Both the position numbers and the translations under genes were made by a program. From the NCBI RefSeq assembly GCF_000931445.1, contig NZ_CP010849.1, positions 6,386,001 to 6,450,000 of the forward strand: a stretch of 64,000 bases of DNA, written 5' to 3'. The notes under the pieces are model-generated. The model ran no database searches. It saw only the letters and a program-made list of their open reading frames with translations, and had not been told where the DNA came from. This DNA is from Streptomyces cyaneogriseus subsp. noncyanogenus (GTDB lineage Bacteria; Actinomycetota; Actinomycetes; Streptomycetales; Streptomycetaceae). Positions 1 to 8,351 of the stretch are shown here, in pieces. Every line of letters begins with the position of its first letter. The stretch's first letter is position 1.

Positions 1-506
1 GCGCTCACCGGCAGGCCCCGGTCCAAGACCGGCAGGCCGACGGCCGTGAGGCGGATGTAGTAGGTGCCCGGCAGCGGGTCGTTCGCCCACGGCTCCGCCC
101 AGGCGCGCACCGTGCGCAGGACGCAGGCCAGCTCCACCGAGGACGCCCCCGCCGCCGCGGTGCGCGTCTGCGCGCCGTACTGGCAGGACTGGCGGCGGCG
201 CAGACCGTCGTACACGTCGATCCGCCAGGTCTCGGCGGCGTGCGTCCCGGGCAGCTTCACCGTGGCCCGCACGGTGGGGCGCTGCCCGGTGTCCGCCGGG
301 AACGACCAGTACAGGTAGTCGCCGGCCGAACCGCCGGCGGTGGCCCGCTGTCCCTGCTCGATCTCGGCCGCCGTCCGGAACGAAGTGCCCGCCGAGGCCG
401 GGGCCTTGCCGTCCGAGGGGCCGGGGGAGGGGGTGTCGGCCGCCGCGGGGGCGGCCGCGAGCCCGAGCGTCAGCAGTGCCGCCCCCAAAGCGCGAGTGAT
501 ACGCAT
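1..506 (-). CDS. secreted protein, 3' end beyond window
   Basis: The frame starts at ATG 504-506 and stays open to the window edge, giving at least 168 residues. It begins MRITRALGAALLTLGLAAAP and continues into an Ala-rich stretch ending around AAADTPSPG, a classical Sec signal peptide. The mature part contains an EIEQGQRA - GGSAGDYLYWSF segment followed by a beta-rich region. The ATG overlaps the TGA of the upstream VWA gene, so the two are translationally coupled. The repeated pattern of an exported domain next to a VWA protein suggests a joint cell-surface role. I do not recognise the family with certainty. Confidence 0.8.
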   Translation of the reverse strand, partial: MRITRALGAALLTLGLAAAPAAADTPSPGPSDGKAPASAGTSFRTAAEIEQGQRATAGGSAGDYLYWSFPADTGQRPTVRATVKLPGTHAAETWRIDVYDGLRRRQSCQYGAQTRTAAAGASSVELACVLRTVRAWAEPWANDPLPGTYYIRLTAVGLPVLDRGLPVS

Positions 507-1780
507 CAGTTGGTCCTCCAGACCGCGACCCGCCAGCGCGACAGCCAGCCCCACACCAGACCGCCGAGGAACCCGGCGAGGACGAGCACGCCCAGCAGCC
601 ACCAGCCGCGCCCGAGGCCGAACGAGGCCACGTCGTCCGCCTGGTCGGGGCCGTCGACGACGTCGACCGTCAGCTCCAGCGGCAGTCCGGGCGTGGTCTT
701 CACCCCGGAGGCCGCCGAGAAGGAGTGGGCGACCTGGAGGCAGACGGTCTCGGCGGCCGGCTTGCCGGCGTCGGCGTCCTCCCGCTCGGCCTTCGGGTAG
801 CGCAGGCCCGTCGAGATCACGTCCGTACGCCCGTTGTCCGCCGCCTCGCCGCGCACGATCTCCCGGCCGTGCACGGTCACCGCCCGCAGCAGCACCCCGT
901 AGGAGGGGGCGACGGCCCGGTCGGCGGCCACGCTCACCGAGGCCCGCAGCTCCTGGCCCGGCAGCACGTCCACGCGGTACCAGCGCTGCTGCCCGAACTC
1001 CTCCCGGTCGGTGTACAGACCGGACTTCAGCACCGGTGCCTTCGCACAGGTGTCCGCGCCGACGGTCGCCACCGGCGTCACCACCGGGTCGGCCGCCCGG
1101 TCCACCAACTGGTTGACGCGGTCGGTCAGTTCGTCGGTGTGCTCGACCGAGGTGTACGTCCCGCCCGTCGCCTCGGCGATGCAACTGAGCTGCTGCCGCA
1201 TCTTCGCGTTGGGGACCAGGCCGAGCGTGTCGATGGTCAGACCGATGCCCTTGGCGGCGATCTCGCGGGCGACCTCGCACGGGTCGAGCGGGGCGCAGGT
1301 GTCCTCGCCGTCGCTGATCAGCACGATCCGCTTGGAGCCGGAGCCGCCGTCGAGGTCGTCGGCCGCCGCCAGCAGCGCGGGGCCGATCGGCGTCCAGCCG
1401 GTCGGCGTCAGCGTCGCCACGGCCGTCTTGGCCTCGGTGCGGTCCAGCGGGCCGACCGGGTAGAGCTGGGCGGTGTCCTTGCAGCCCGTCCTGCGGTCGT
1501 CGCCCGCGTAGTCGGCGCCGAGGGTGCGGATCCCCAGCTCCACCTCCTCGGGCGTCGCGTCGAGCACCTCGTTGAACGCCTGCTTCGCCGCGGCCATCCG
1601 GGAGCCGCCGTCGATGTCCCGCGCCCGCATCGAACCGCTGACGTCGAGCACGAGGTTCACCTTCGGGGCGTCCTCGCCCGTGGGTTCCCCGGCCACCGCC
1701 CCGGCCGGGAAGGCGAGCCCGGCCGTCAGCGCGGCGAGCAGCGCGCTCACGCCTGCCGCGAGCCGTTTTCTTATGATCAT
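506..1780 (-). CDS. VWA-domain secreted membrane-anchored protein
   Basis: 424 residues. An N-terminal signal peptide (about residues 1-30) is followed by a von Willebrand factor A domain whose MIDAS motif DVSGSM lies at residues 46-51, with the supporting TGWTP and SDGED segments further on. The C-terminal half is beta-rich (about 230-385). A hydrophobic helix near residues 397-417 and a basic tail RWRVAVW look like a membrane anchor with the VWA domain outside. VWA domains bind protein ligands through a divalent metal. The stop overlaps the ATG of the next secreted protein, so the pair probably works together; the ligand is unknown. Confidence 0.85.
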   Translation of the reverse strand: MIIRKRLAAGVSALLAALTAGLAFPAGAVAGEPTGEDAPKVNLVLDVSGSMRARDIDGGSRMAAAKQAFNEVLDATPEEVELGIRTLGADYAGDDRRTGCKDTAQLYPVGPLDRTEAKTAVATLTPTGWTPIGPALLAAADDLDGGSGSKRIVLISDGEDTCAPLDPCEVAREIAAKGIGLTIDTLGLVPNAKMRQQLSCIAEATGGTYTSVEHTDELTDRVNQLVDRAADPVVTPVATVGADTCAKAPVLKSGLYTDREEFGQQRWYRVDVLPGQELRASVSVAADRAVAPSYGVLLRAVTVHGREIVRGEAADNGRTDVISTGLRYPKAEREDADAGKPAAETVCLQVAHSFSAASGVKTTPGLPLELTVDVVDGPDQADDVASFGLGRGWWLLGVLVLAGFLGGLVWGWLSRWRVAVWRTN

Positions 1781-1825
1781 CGGCGGATCTTATGGACCGT
1801 CCGTGCCGGGCTCCAAAACGGGCCG

Positions 1826-3343
1826 TCAGAATTCGGCGCCGTGCAGCGGGTTGGGCAGCTCCGCCCACAGGTCCCCGGCCGCCCCGGGCGACAGCCGCAT
1901 CAGCGTCAGCGCCTTTACCGGCAGCGGTTCCCCGAGGAGCGCCGGCAGGTCCGGGGTGCGCGGCAGATCCCGTACGGACGTCTCCAGCGCCTCCCGCAGC
2001 GCCGCACCCGATCCGGCCACGGCCGCCAGCGCACCGCCCACCAGCGACCCGAACAGCTTGCGGCGCAGCACCCGCTCGTCGTCCGTAACGATCCGCGCGG
2101 GCAGGCCGGTCACGGCGATCCCGTGCCGGGCCAGGCGGGACGGGCCGACGCGGATGTCGGCCAGATCACGGTAGACCAGCCGCCGCGGCGCGCCCGACGG
2201 ATCCAGTACCACCAGCAGGTTCTGCCCGTGCGCCTCCAGGGCCACGCCCAGCTCCAGCAGGCGCAGCCCGGCGGTGAGGGCCAGCCGGGCGAAGCCGGCC
2301 AGCCAGGCGGCGGAGCCGGGCAGCCCGGTGGTGGCGAGCGCCGCCACCGGCAGCACCCGCTCGTCCGGCGCCGCGTACGCCGCCGGCGATTCGCGCACCA
2401 GCGCCGCCAGGTCGGGCGAGCCGTCGGTGGCGGCGCCCAGCGTACGGGTGACGTGCAGCAGCCCGTCCGTGCGCGCCGCCAGTTCCTCCCCGAACGCGGA
2501 CAGGGCCGCGGAGGCGGTGACGGAGGCGACGGAGATGTCCCGCACCGAGGAGGTCAGCCGGGCGCTCAGCGCCGTCTTGACGTGCGGTCCGGCGGGCAGG
2601 GCGAGGGTGCGCAGGGACATCAGCGGGTGCGCGGCCAGCCGGGCTTCGCCCCGCCGCTTCAGCACGTGCGCCGCCTGCCACGGATGCACCGGGACGAGCA
2701 CCCGCCCCGCGTCCCGCAGCTCCGGCGGCCACTCCCCGGCCACCAGGCACCGCGCGGCGGGGACCGGCACCAGCTCCAGCTCCACCACCTGCCGGTGTTC
2801 GGGCCCGTAGGCGAGCTGCTCGGCCACCGAGAACCCCGGGCGGGAGCGGCAGCCGGGGTGGAAGGGGTGTCCGTCGACGACCCGCTGCTCCCACTCCCAG
2901 TCCCGCCGCGGCCACGCCCGCCCGCCCGCCGGGTCGCCGTCCGGCTGCCCGGCCCGGGCCAGCGCCGCGGAGGCCGCGCTGTGCCCCAGCTCGGCGGCGA
3001 AGGCCGAGCAGTGCGGTACGGCGAGGTCCCGCACCAGCGCCGCCGGGTCCGTGTACGCGGCGCCGTCGAGACGGACGGCGGTGACGTAGGCGTCGGTACG
3101 GTACGGATCGGCGGCCGGGCCGTGCAGCCGGCGCCCGTCCCGCAGCCGCAGCACCAGGGATCCCCGGCCCGGCTCCCGGCGCTCGACCCAGGGCAGCGGC
3201 TCGTACGCCAGCGCGCGCCACAGCCGGGACAGCACGGCGGCGCGGGCACCGGGCAGCGCGGCCGTGTACCGGGACAGAAGCCCGGGTCGTACGGCGGCCA
3301 GCTCCTCGGCGACCTCGGCCTCGGCGGTGCGGGGACGGTGCAC
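1826..3343 (-). CDS. IucA/IucC-family siderophore synthetase
   Basis: 505 residues from GTG 3343, chosen because GAGGAG lies seven bases upstream; an in-frame ATG at 3400 has a poorer ribosome site. The NRPS-independent siderophore (NIS) synthetase hallmarks are present: GHPFHPGCRSRPG, VPVHPWQAAH, KTALSARLTSSVRD, LEAHGQNLLVV, and a C-terminal reductase-like end with WAELPNPL. NIS enzymes adenylate citrate- or succinate-type carboxylates and condense them with amines or alcohols. A second NIS gene is divergent, 96 bp away. No siderophore transporter or amine-modifying enzyme is adjacent, so the product cannot be named. Confidence 0.85.
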   Translation of the reverse strand: MHRPRTAEAEVAEELAAVRPGLLSRYTAALPGARAAVLSRLWRALAYEPLPWVERREPGRGSLVLRLRDGRRLHGPAADPYRTDAYVTAVRLDGAAYTDPAALVRDLAVPHCSAFAAELGHSAASAALARAGQPDGDPAGGRAWPRRDWEWEQRVVDGHPFHPGCRSRPGFSVAEQLAYGPEHRQVVELELVPVPAARCLVAGEWPPELRDAGRVLVPVHPWQAAHVLKRRGEARLAAHPLMSLRTLALPAGPHVKTALSARLTSSVRDISVASVTASAALSAFGEELAARTDGLLHVTRTLGAATDGSPDLAALVRESPAAYAAPDERVLPVAALATTGLPGSAAWLAGFARLALTAGLRLLELGVALEAHGQNLLVVLDPSGAPRRLVYRDLADIRVGPSRLARHGIAVTGLPARIVTDDERVLRRKLFGSLVGGALAAVAGSGAALREALETSVRDLPRTPDLPALLGEPLPVKALTLMRLSPGAAGDLWAELPNPLHGAEF

Positions 3344-3439
3344 GGGCGGACTCCTCGGGTACGAATAGGGCGTCACGACGCCAGGGACGACGCCAGACAT
3401 ACTGACCGTCCAGGCCCCCGGACAGACCGTAGGGAACGA
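3344..3439. promoter_or_regulatory. divergent promoter region of the two NIS synthetases
   Basis: These 96 bp must hold both promoters. A 10-bp direct repeat acgacgccag occurs at 3375-3384 and 3387-3396. I see no match to the actinobacterial DmdR/IdeR iron box (TTAGGTTAGGCTAACCTAA-like), which is normally present at siderophore promoters. Confidence 0.4.
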
Positions 3440-5032
3440 GTGGACCGCGTGGATCTCCTGCCCCCGCCCGCCGGCGACGACCCCCGAGCCCGGCACGCCG
3501 TCCTCGCGGACGACGACGCCCCGGCCCGCGACGGCGACACCCGGAGCCGCGCCGACGACATCGCGGAGCGCGCCGACGCCTACGCCGCCGCGCCGCTGCT
3601 CAACTGCCTGCTGCGGGAGGTGGCCGAGCCCCTCCCCGGCCGCGGCGCCGGCGACCGGCGGGTGTACCGGCTGCCCGGCACCGGCCGGCTGCTGCGGGTG
3701 CGGGGCGGGCGGCGGCCCGCCGAGCCGGAGGCGTACGCCGCGGGGCGCTGGCACCGCCTCGACCACGCCGAGCTGGTGAAACTCACGGCCGAGGAACTGA
3801 CCCGGCACACCGGCCTGCCCAACCACGAACTGCCCACCGAGATGACCGACAGCCGGGACGCGGTCGCCGCGCTGCTGGCCGCCCGGGACCTCGCCGCCCC
3901 GCCCGCCGACCCGTATCTCGTCTCCGAGCAGAGCCTCCTCACCGGCCACCCCCACCACCCCGCCCCCAAGGCGCGCGGCGGCGGACCGCAGGCCGGCTGG
4001 CTGCCGTACGCGCCCGAGGCGCACGCCCGGTTCCCGCTGGCCCTGCTCGGTGTGCGCGAGGACACGGTCGCCGAGGAGGGCGACCCCTCGGCCCTGGACG
4101 CCCTCGGCACGGCTCCCCGGGGCTACCGGCTGCTGCCCGCCCATCCCTGGCAGCTCGACCTGGCCGGTCCCGCGCTCGCCCCCGCCTTCGCCGACGGACG
4201 TCTCCTGCGGCTGGGCCGCACGCCCTTCCCGGTCTGGCCGACGGCCGCGGTCCGCACGGTGTACGCCCCCGAGCGGGACGTGTTCTGGAAGTTCAGCCTC
4301 GATGTGCGCATCACCAACGACATCCGGCGGCTGTGGCGCCACGACCTGCTGAGGCTGCGCCGCACCGACGCCGCGGCGACCGCCGCCTTCGCCGCGATCG
4401 GGCCGCCGGCGGCCTGGCTCGGCGACCGCGGCTACCGCACCGCGGACTTCGCCTTCGAGGAACTGGCCGTCGTCGTCCGCGACGGGCTGCGCGACCGCCT
4501 CACACCCGGCACGGCCCCGCTGCTCGCCGCCGGACTGGTCGAGGGCTTCCCCGGCAGCCCGCTGGAACGCGCGGCGGACCCCGGCGCCTGGTGGGAGGCG
4601 TACCTCGCCGCGGTCGTGCCGCCGGTCCTGGCGGCCTTCGCCGGCCACGGCGTCGTCCTGGAGGCCCACTTGCAGAACACACTCGTCGCCGTGGACCGCG
4701 ACGGCACCCCCGCACAGGCGCTGTTCCGGGACGCCGAGGGCGTCAAACTGCTCACCGAGACCCCGCGCGCGGCCGGCTGGGAGCGGCTGGTGTACTGCCT
4801 GGTCGTCAACCACCTCTGCGAGATCGCCGCCGCGCTGGCCGAACACCACCCGGGCTTCGACCCCTGGCCCGCCGCCCGCCGCGAGCTGGCCCGGCACGAC
4901 CTGGCCGAGATCCCCGCGCTGCTCTCCTGCCCCACCCTGCCCGGCAAGACCAACCTGCTGCTGCGCTGGACGGGCGCGGACGGCGCCGACGCCCGCTACC
5001 GCCCGCTGCCCAACCCGCTGGCCGGCACCTGA
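3440..5032 (+). CDS. IucA/IucC-family siderophore synthetase, second copy
   Basis: 530 residues from GTG 3440, with AGGGA four bases before it; GTG 3449 is an alternative. Conserved NIS segments are GHPHHPAPKARGG, LPAHPWQLDLA, WKFSLDVRITNDIRRL, LEAHLQNTLVAV and a C-terminal KTNLLLRWTG with PLPNPLAG. The Lys and Arg of the ATP site are retained, so it looks active. It diverges clearly from the partner on the other strand, so this is not a recent duplication. Two NIS synthetases of different subtype are usual in pathways that join two different acyl-amine couplings. It ends 24 bp before the convergent regulator gene. Confidence 0.85.
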   Translation: MDRVDLLPPPAGDDPRARHAVLADDDAPARDGDTRSRADDIAERADAYAAAPLLNCLLREVAEPLPGRGAGDRRVYRLPGTGRLLRVRGGRRPAEPEAYAAGRWHRLDHAELVKLTAEELTRHTGLPNHELPTEMTDSRDAVAALLAARDLAAPPADPYLVSEQSLLTGHPHHPAPKARGGGPQAGWLPYAPEAHARFPLALLGVREDTVAEEGDPSALDALGTAPRGYRLLPAHPWQLDLAGPALAPAFADGRLLRLGRTPFPVWPTAAVRTVYAPERDVFWKFSLDVRITNDIRRLWRHDLLRLRRTDAAATAAFAAIGPPAAWLGDRGYRTADFAFEELAVVVRDGLRDRLTPGTAPLLAAGLVEGFPGSPLERAADPGAWWEAYLAAVVPPVLAAFAGHGVVLEAHLQNTLVAVDRDGTPAQALFRDAEGVKLLTETPRAAGWERLVYCLVVNHLCEIAAALAEHHPGFDPWPAARRELARHDLAEIPALLSCPTLPGKTNLLLRWTGADGADARYRPLPNPLAGT

Positions 5033-5056
5033 CCCGGGCCGCCCGCCCGCGCCGGA

Positions 5057-5728
5057 TCACATCAGCAGGGGGCGCCAGCGGTCGGCCGACTCCAGCATGT
5101 CCAGGGTGACCCGCTCCAGAAAGGCGCCCGCCCTGGTCATCCGTTGCCCAGCGGGCGTGTCGAGCCCCGCCGTCTCCGCCCTCGCCAGGGCGGCCCGCGC
5201 CGACTCCAGCGTCTGCCGCGCGCTGATCACGACCGAGTGGTACCAGACCTCGTCGTCGACCACGTAGACGTCCCGACGCCGCCGCGGGTCGCGCTCGCGG
5301 CGGACGAAACCCTGCTGGACCAGGAAGTTCACCGCCACGGAGACGGAGGCCGGGCTGACCTCCAGCCGGTGGGCCAGCTCGGCCGCGGTGCGCCTGCCGT
5401 CCTCGGACAGCAGCAGGTCGACGTGGACCCGCGCGGTCATCCTCGGCATCCCCGACCGGACCGCCAGCTCGATGATCTCCTCCTCCGGGCCGCTGCGCGG
5501 TCCGGCCGCGCGCGGCGGCGCCGGTGTGCCGCGCCGCGCCCGCCGGACCGTGGCCCGGTGCGCCTGCCGGGGCCGGTAGCCGCCGGGGCCGCCGTTGCGC
5601 GCGACCTCCCGGCTGATCGTCGAGGTCGGCCGGTCGAGCCGCCGGGCGATCTCCGCGTAGGAGAGCCCCTCGGCGAGTCCGGCCGCGATGCGCTGGCGGT
5701 CCTGTTGGGTCAACCGTCCTCCTGGCAT
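5057..5728 (-). CDS. IS30-type HTH fused to MarR/GbsR-like regulator
   Basis: 223 residues from ATG 5728. An upstream in-frame ATG at 5758 has no ribosome site and would overlap the putative operator repeats. The N-terminus has a transposase-type helix-turn-helix (EGLSYAEIARRLDRPTSTIS, about residues 20-45). A basic linker leads to a winged-helix domain of MarR/GbsR type (ELAHRLEVSPASVSVAVNFL and RRERDPRRRRDVYVV). It lies divergent from the P450-ferredoxin operon and probably represses it. Two DNA-binding modules in one chain suggest an extended or two-part operator. Confidence 0.75.
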   Translation of the reverse strand: MPGGRLTQQDRQRIAAGLAEGLSYAEIARRLDRPTSTISREVARNGGPGGYRPRQAHRATVRRARRGTPAPPRAAGPRSGPEEEIIELAVRSGMPRMTARVHVDLLLSEDGRRTAAELAHRLEVSPASVSVAVNFLVQQGFVRRERDPRRRRDVYVVDDEVWYHSVVISARQTLESARAALARAETAGLDTPAGQRMTRAGAFLERVTLDMLESADRWRPLLM

Positions 5729-5755
5729 GCCGCCAGTATTGCCTTCAGCGCCATC

Positions 5756-5859
5756 CATTGCAACGCATCATTGCATTCGACCGCAGCGTCATTGCATCAA
5801 TTTCCCTCCATTCACCAGGGGAATGAGCTATTCGTCGATTGACGCAGTAGTGAATGCAA
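5756..5859. promoter_or_regulatory. CATTGCA repeat array, candidate operator
   Basis: In an unusually AT-rich intergenic stretch, CATTGCA occurs three times (5756-5762, 5769-5775, 5790-5796). TTGCATTC (5771-5778) is matched by its inverted copy GAATGCAA (5852-5859). The array lies between the fusion regulator and the P450 gene, where a divergent regulator would bind. Its role is inferred from position and symmetry only. Confidence 0.5.
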
Positions 5860-5913
5860 CGTAGCTTTCGCAGCACGTAAAAACACGCGTCATCGCGAAT
5901 CGAGGAGACCGCC

Positions 5914-7113
5914 ATGGGTGAACCCGTCCACGCCGTCCCGATGCTGCCGACGGCGCGTCGGCCCGGCTGCCCCTTCGACCCGCCGGAAGAGCTGACCGAC
6001 GCCCGTCGGCACGGCCCCATCAGCCGCCTCACCCACTTCGGCGGCAATCCCGGCTGGCTGGTCACCGGCTACGACCTGGTGAGGTCGGTCCTGGCCGATC
6101 CGCGGTTCAGCTCGCGCAGGGAACTCATGAACGTCGTCGACTACGAGCTCCCTCCGGCGCCGCCCGGCGAGTTCCTGCTCATGGACGAGCCGCGGCACGG
6201 GCGCTACCGGAAGCCGCTGGTGGGCAAGTTCACCGTACGGCGGATGCGCCTGCTCACCGAGCGCGTCGAGCAGATCACCACCGCCTGCCTGGACGCCATG
6301 GAGAAGGCCGGACCGCCGGCGGACCTGGTCACCTCCTTCGCCAAGCCCATCCCCGCCATCGTCATCTGCGAGCTGCTGGGGGTGCCGTACGAGGACCGCG
6401 GCTCGTTCCAGGAACAGATCGACGCGTTCGTGGGCGGGGGGACGGACGAGGACGAGCTGATGGCGGCCTACACCGCGACCCAGGACTACCTCGCGGGACT
6501 GGTCGCCGCCAAGCGCGCGCACCCCACCGACGACGTGCTCAGCGAACTCACCGACAGCGATCTGACCGAGGAGGAGCTGAAGGGAATCGCCCTCGTCCTG
6601 CTGGTGGCCGGGCTCGACACCACCGCGAACATGCTGTCCCTCGGCACCTTCGCGCTGCTGGAGAACCCGGCGCAACTGGCCGCGCTGCGCGCCGACCCCG
6701 CCCTCGCCGACCGGGCCGTGGAGGAACTGCTGCGGTATCTGAGCGTCGCCAAGTCCTTCATGAGGACGGCGCTGGAGGACGTCGAGCTGGGCGGCCAGAC
6801 CATCGAGGCCGGTACGACGGTCGTCCTGTCGTACCACACCGCCAACCGCGACCCCGAGCGCTTCGCCGACCCCGACACGCTCGACATCCGGCGGCAGCAC
6901 ACCGGGCACCTGGCCTTCGGCCACGGCATCCACCAGTGCCTGGGCCAGCAACTGGCCCGGGTCGAGCTGCGGGTGGCACTCCCCGCCCTGATCGCTCGCT
7001 TCCCCGCGCTGCGTCTGGCCGTGCCCGCCGAGGAGGTCGGTCTGCGTCCGGAGACCGCGGACATCTACGGGGTCACGAGCCTGCCGGTCACCTGGGACAC
7101 GGAGGCGTCATGA
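5914..7113 (+). CDS. cytochrome P450
   Basis: 399 residues; the start ATG is preceded by GAGGAG eight bases upstream. The I-helix oxygen-binding motif AGLDTT is near residues 232-237, the K-helix ExxR (EELLR) near 270, and the haem loop FGHGIHQC at 335-342 with Cys342 as thiolate ligand. It is a soluble class I bacterial P450, broadly of the CYP105/CYP107 type. Its ferredoxin overlaps the stop codon, so electrons probably pass from a ferredoxin reductase encoded elsewhere through that ferredoxin. The substrate cannot be told from sequence; no biosynthetic cluster is adjacent. Confidence 0.93.
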   Translation: MGEPVHAVPMLPTARRPGCPFDPPEELTDARRHGPISRLTHFGGNPGWLVTGYDLVRSVLADPRFSSRRELMNVVDYELPPAPPGEFLLMDEPRHGRYRKPLVGKFTVRRMRLLTERVEQITTACLDAMEKAGPPADLVTSFAKPIPAIVICELLGVPYEDRGSFQEQIDAFVGGGTDEDELMAAYTATQDYLAGLVAAKRAHPTDDVLSELTDSDLTEEELKGIALVLLVAGLDTTANMLSLGTFALLENPAQLAALRADPALADRAVEELLRYLSVAKSFMRTALEDVELGGQTIEAGTTVVLSYHTANRDPERFADPDTLDIRRQHTGHLAFGHGIHQCLGQQLARVELRVALPALIARFPALRLAVPAEEVGLRPETADIYGVTSLPVTWDTEAS

Positions 7114-7331
7114 GGAGGCCACGGCTGCGCGTCGACCGCGAGCGCTGCATCGGCGCGGGGATGTGCGCGCTGACCGCCCCCGAGGTCTTCGACCAGGACC
7201 CCGACGACGGCCGTGTGCTCCTGCTGCGCGCCGAGCCGCCCGCCGCCCTGCACGCGGCCGCCAGGCTGGCCGCCGGTCTCTGTCCCTCCGGGGCGATCGC
7301 CCTGGACGAGCCGGAATCGGGCGGCACCTGA
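7110..7331 (+). CDS. 3Fe-4S ferredoxin partner of the P450
   Basis: 73 residues from ATG 7110, which overlaps the P450 stop (ATGA). Three cysteine ligands sit in CIGAGMC and in the C-terminal LCPSGAI, the pattern of streptomycete single-cluster 3Fe-4S ferredoxins such as those paired with CYP105 enzymes. The middle position holds Ala/Gly instead of a fourth Cys. Acidic residues dominate the surface stretch DQDPDDG. Translational coupling makes it the dedicated electron donor of the adjacent P450. Confidence 0.9.
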   Translation: MRRPRLRVDRERCIGAGMCALTAPEVFDQDPDDGRVLLLRAEPPAALHAAARLAAGLCPSGAIALDEPESGGT

Positions 7332-7459
7332 CGCCGAGGAGAGGAGTGCTCACGGTCCGCCGAGACCGAAGGGAGTGCTTCCGCTGGGTCTGGGTAGGCG
7401 CCCAGACGCCGACGCACAGGTGCCGGCACTGCACGGGGCTGGACTTTGGAGGGCATGAC

Positions 7460-8299
7460 ATGACGGTCGCGGTGAAGGCGGACGCGCACATAACCGAACT
7501 GCCGGAGGTCGCTTCCCCCTCGGAAGTGGCCCCCCAGGACGCCCGTGAACTGTCGCGGCTGTTCTTCGACCGGCTGGCGGTGCTCGAAGAGGGCACCGCC
7601 GAGTACCAGTACGCGCGCAACACGCTGATCGAGATGAACCTCTCCCTCGTCCGCTTCGCGGCCGGCCGCTTCCGCAGCCGCGGGCCGGGGGAGATGGAGG
7701 ACATCGTCCAGGTCGGCACGATCGGCCTGATCAAGGCCATCGACCGGTTCGACATCGCCCGCGAAGTGGAGTTCACCTCCTTCGCCGTGCCCTACATCGT
7801 CGGCGAGATCAAGCGTTTCTTCCGCGACACCTCCTGGGCCGTGCACGTCCCCCGCCGACTGCAGGAGGCCCGGGTCCAGTTGGCCAGGGCGACCGAGGAA
7901 CTGCGCAGCCGGCTGGGCCGCACCCCCACCGTCGGCGAACTGTCCCAGTTGATGTGCCTGAGCGAGGAGGAGGTCAACGAGGCGATGCTGGCCTCCAACG
8001 GCTACAACACCTCCTCCCTGGACGCGGCCATCGGCTCCAGCGAGGACGGCGAGACCGCGCTCGCGGACTTCATCGGCGCCGAGGACGGGGCCCTGGAACT
8101 GGTGGAGGACTTCCACACCCTGGCACCGCTGATCGCCGAGCTGGACGAGCGGGACCGCCGCATCGTGCACATGCGGTTCGTCGAGGAACTCACCCAGGCC
8201 CAGATCGGCGAACGCCTCGGCGTCTCGCAGATGCACGTCTCCCGGCTGCTGTCGCGCACCCTGACCCGTCTGCGCGCAGGCATGCTCACCACCGACTGA
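7460..8299 (+). CDS. SigB/SigF-type RNA polymerase sigma factor
   Basis: 279 residues from ATG 7460, with GGAGGG six bases upstream. Region 2 (NLSLVRFAAGRFRSRGPGE - EDIVQVGTIGLIKAIDRFD), region 3 (VPRRLQEARVQLARATEEL) and region 4 (LTQAQIGERLGVSQMHVSRL) are all present. The sequence belongs to the Bacillus SigB-like group of stress and development sigma factors. These are usually held by an RsbW-type anti-sigma kinase. The adjacent convergent gene is a PP2C phosphatase that could take part in such partner switching. An RsbW-like ATPase occurs at 54.7 kb, but no anti-anti-sigma gene is in the window. Confidence 0.93.
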   Translation: MTVAVKADAHITELPEVASPSEVAPQDARELSRLFFDRLAVLEEGTAEYQYARNTLIEMNLSLVRFAAGRFRSRGPGEMEDIVQVGTIGLIKAIDRFDIAREVEFTSFAVPYIVGEIKRFFRDTSWAVHVPRRLQEARVQLARATEELRSRLGRTPTVGELSQLMCLSEEEVNEAMLASNGYNTSSLDAAIGSSEDGETALADFIGAEDGALELVEDFHTLAPLIAELDERDRRIVHMRFVEELTQAQIGERLGVSQMHVSRLLSRTLTRLRAGMLTTD

Positions 8300-8351
8300 C
8301 CCGCTGTCACCGGCCACGGCGGCCGGGGGCGGGCCGGAGCCCGCGCGGGCT

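Noticed and set aside
3344..3439. Iron-box search at the NIS promoters
   Set aside because: No sequence near the DmdR/IdeR consensus was found.
725..5032. Very long open frames on both strands over the NIS genes
   Set aside because: They are byproducts of high GC and stop-codon scarcity; only the parts with NIS motifs and ribosome sites are genes.
5914..7331. P450-ferredoxin as part of a natural-product cluster
   Set aside because: No core biosynthetic gene is adjacent; the NIS pair has its own promoters and converges elsewhere.
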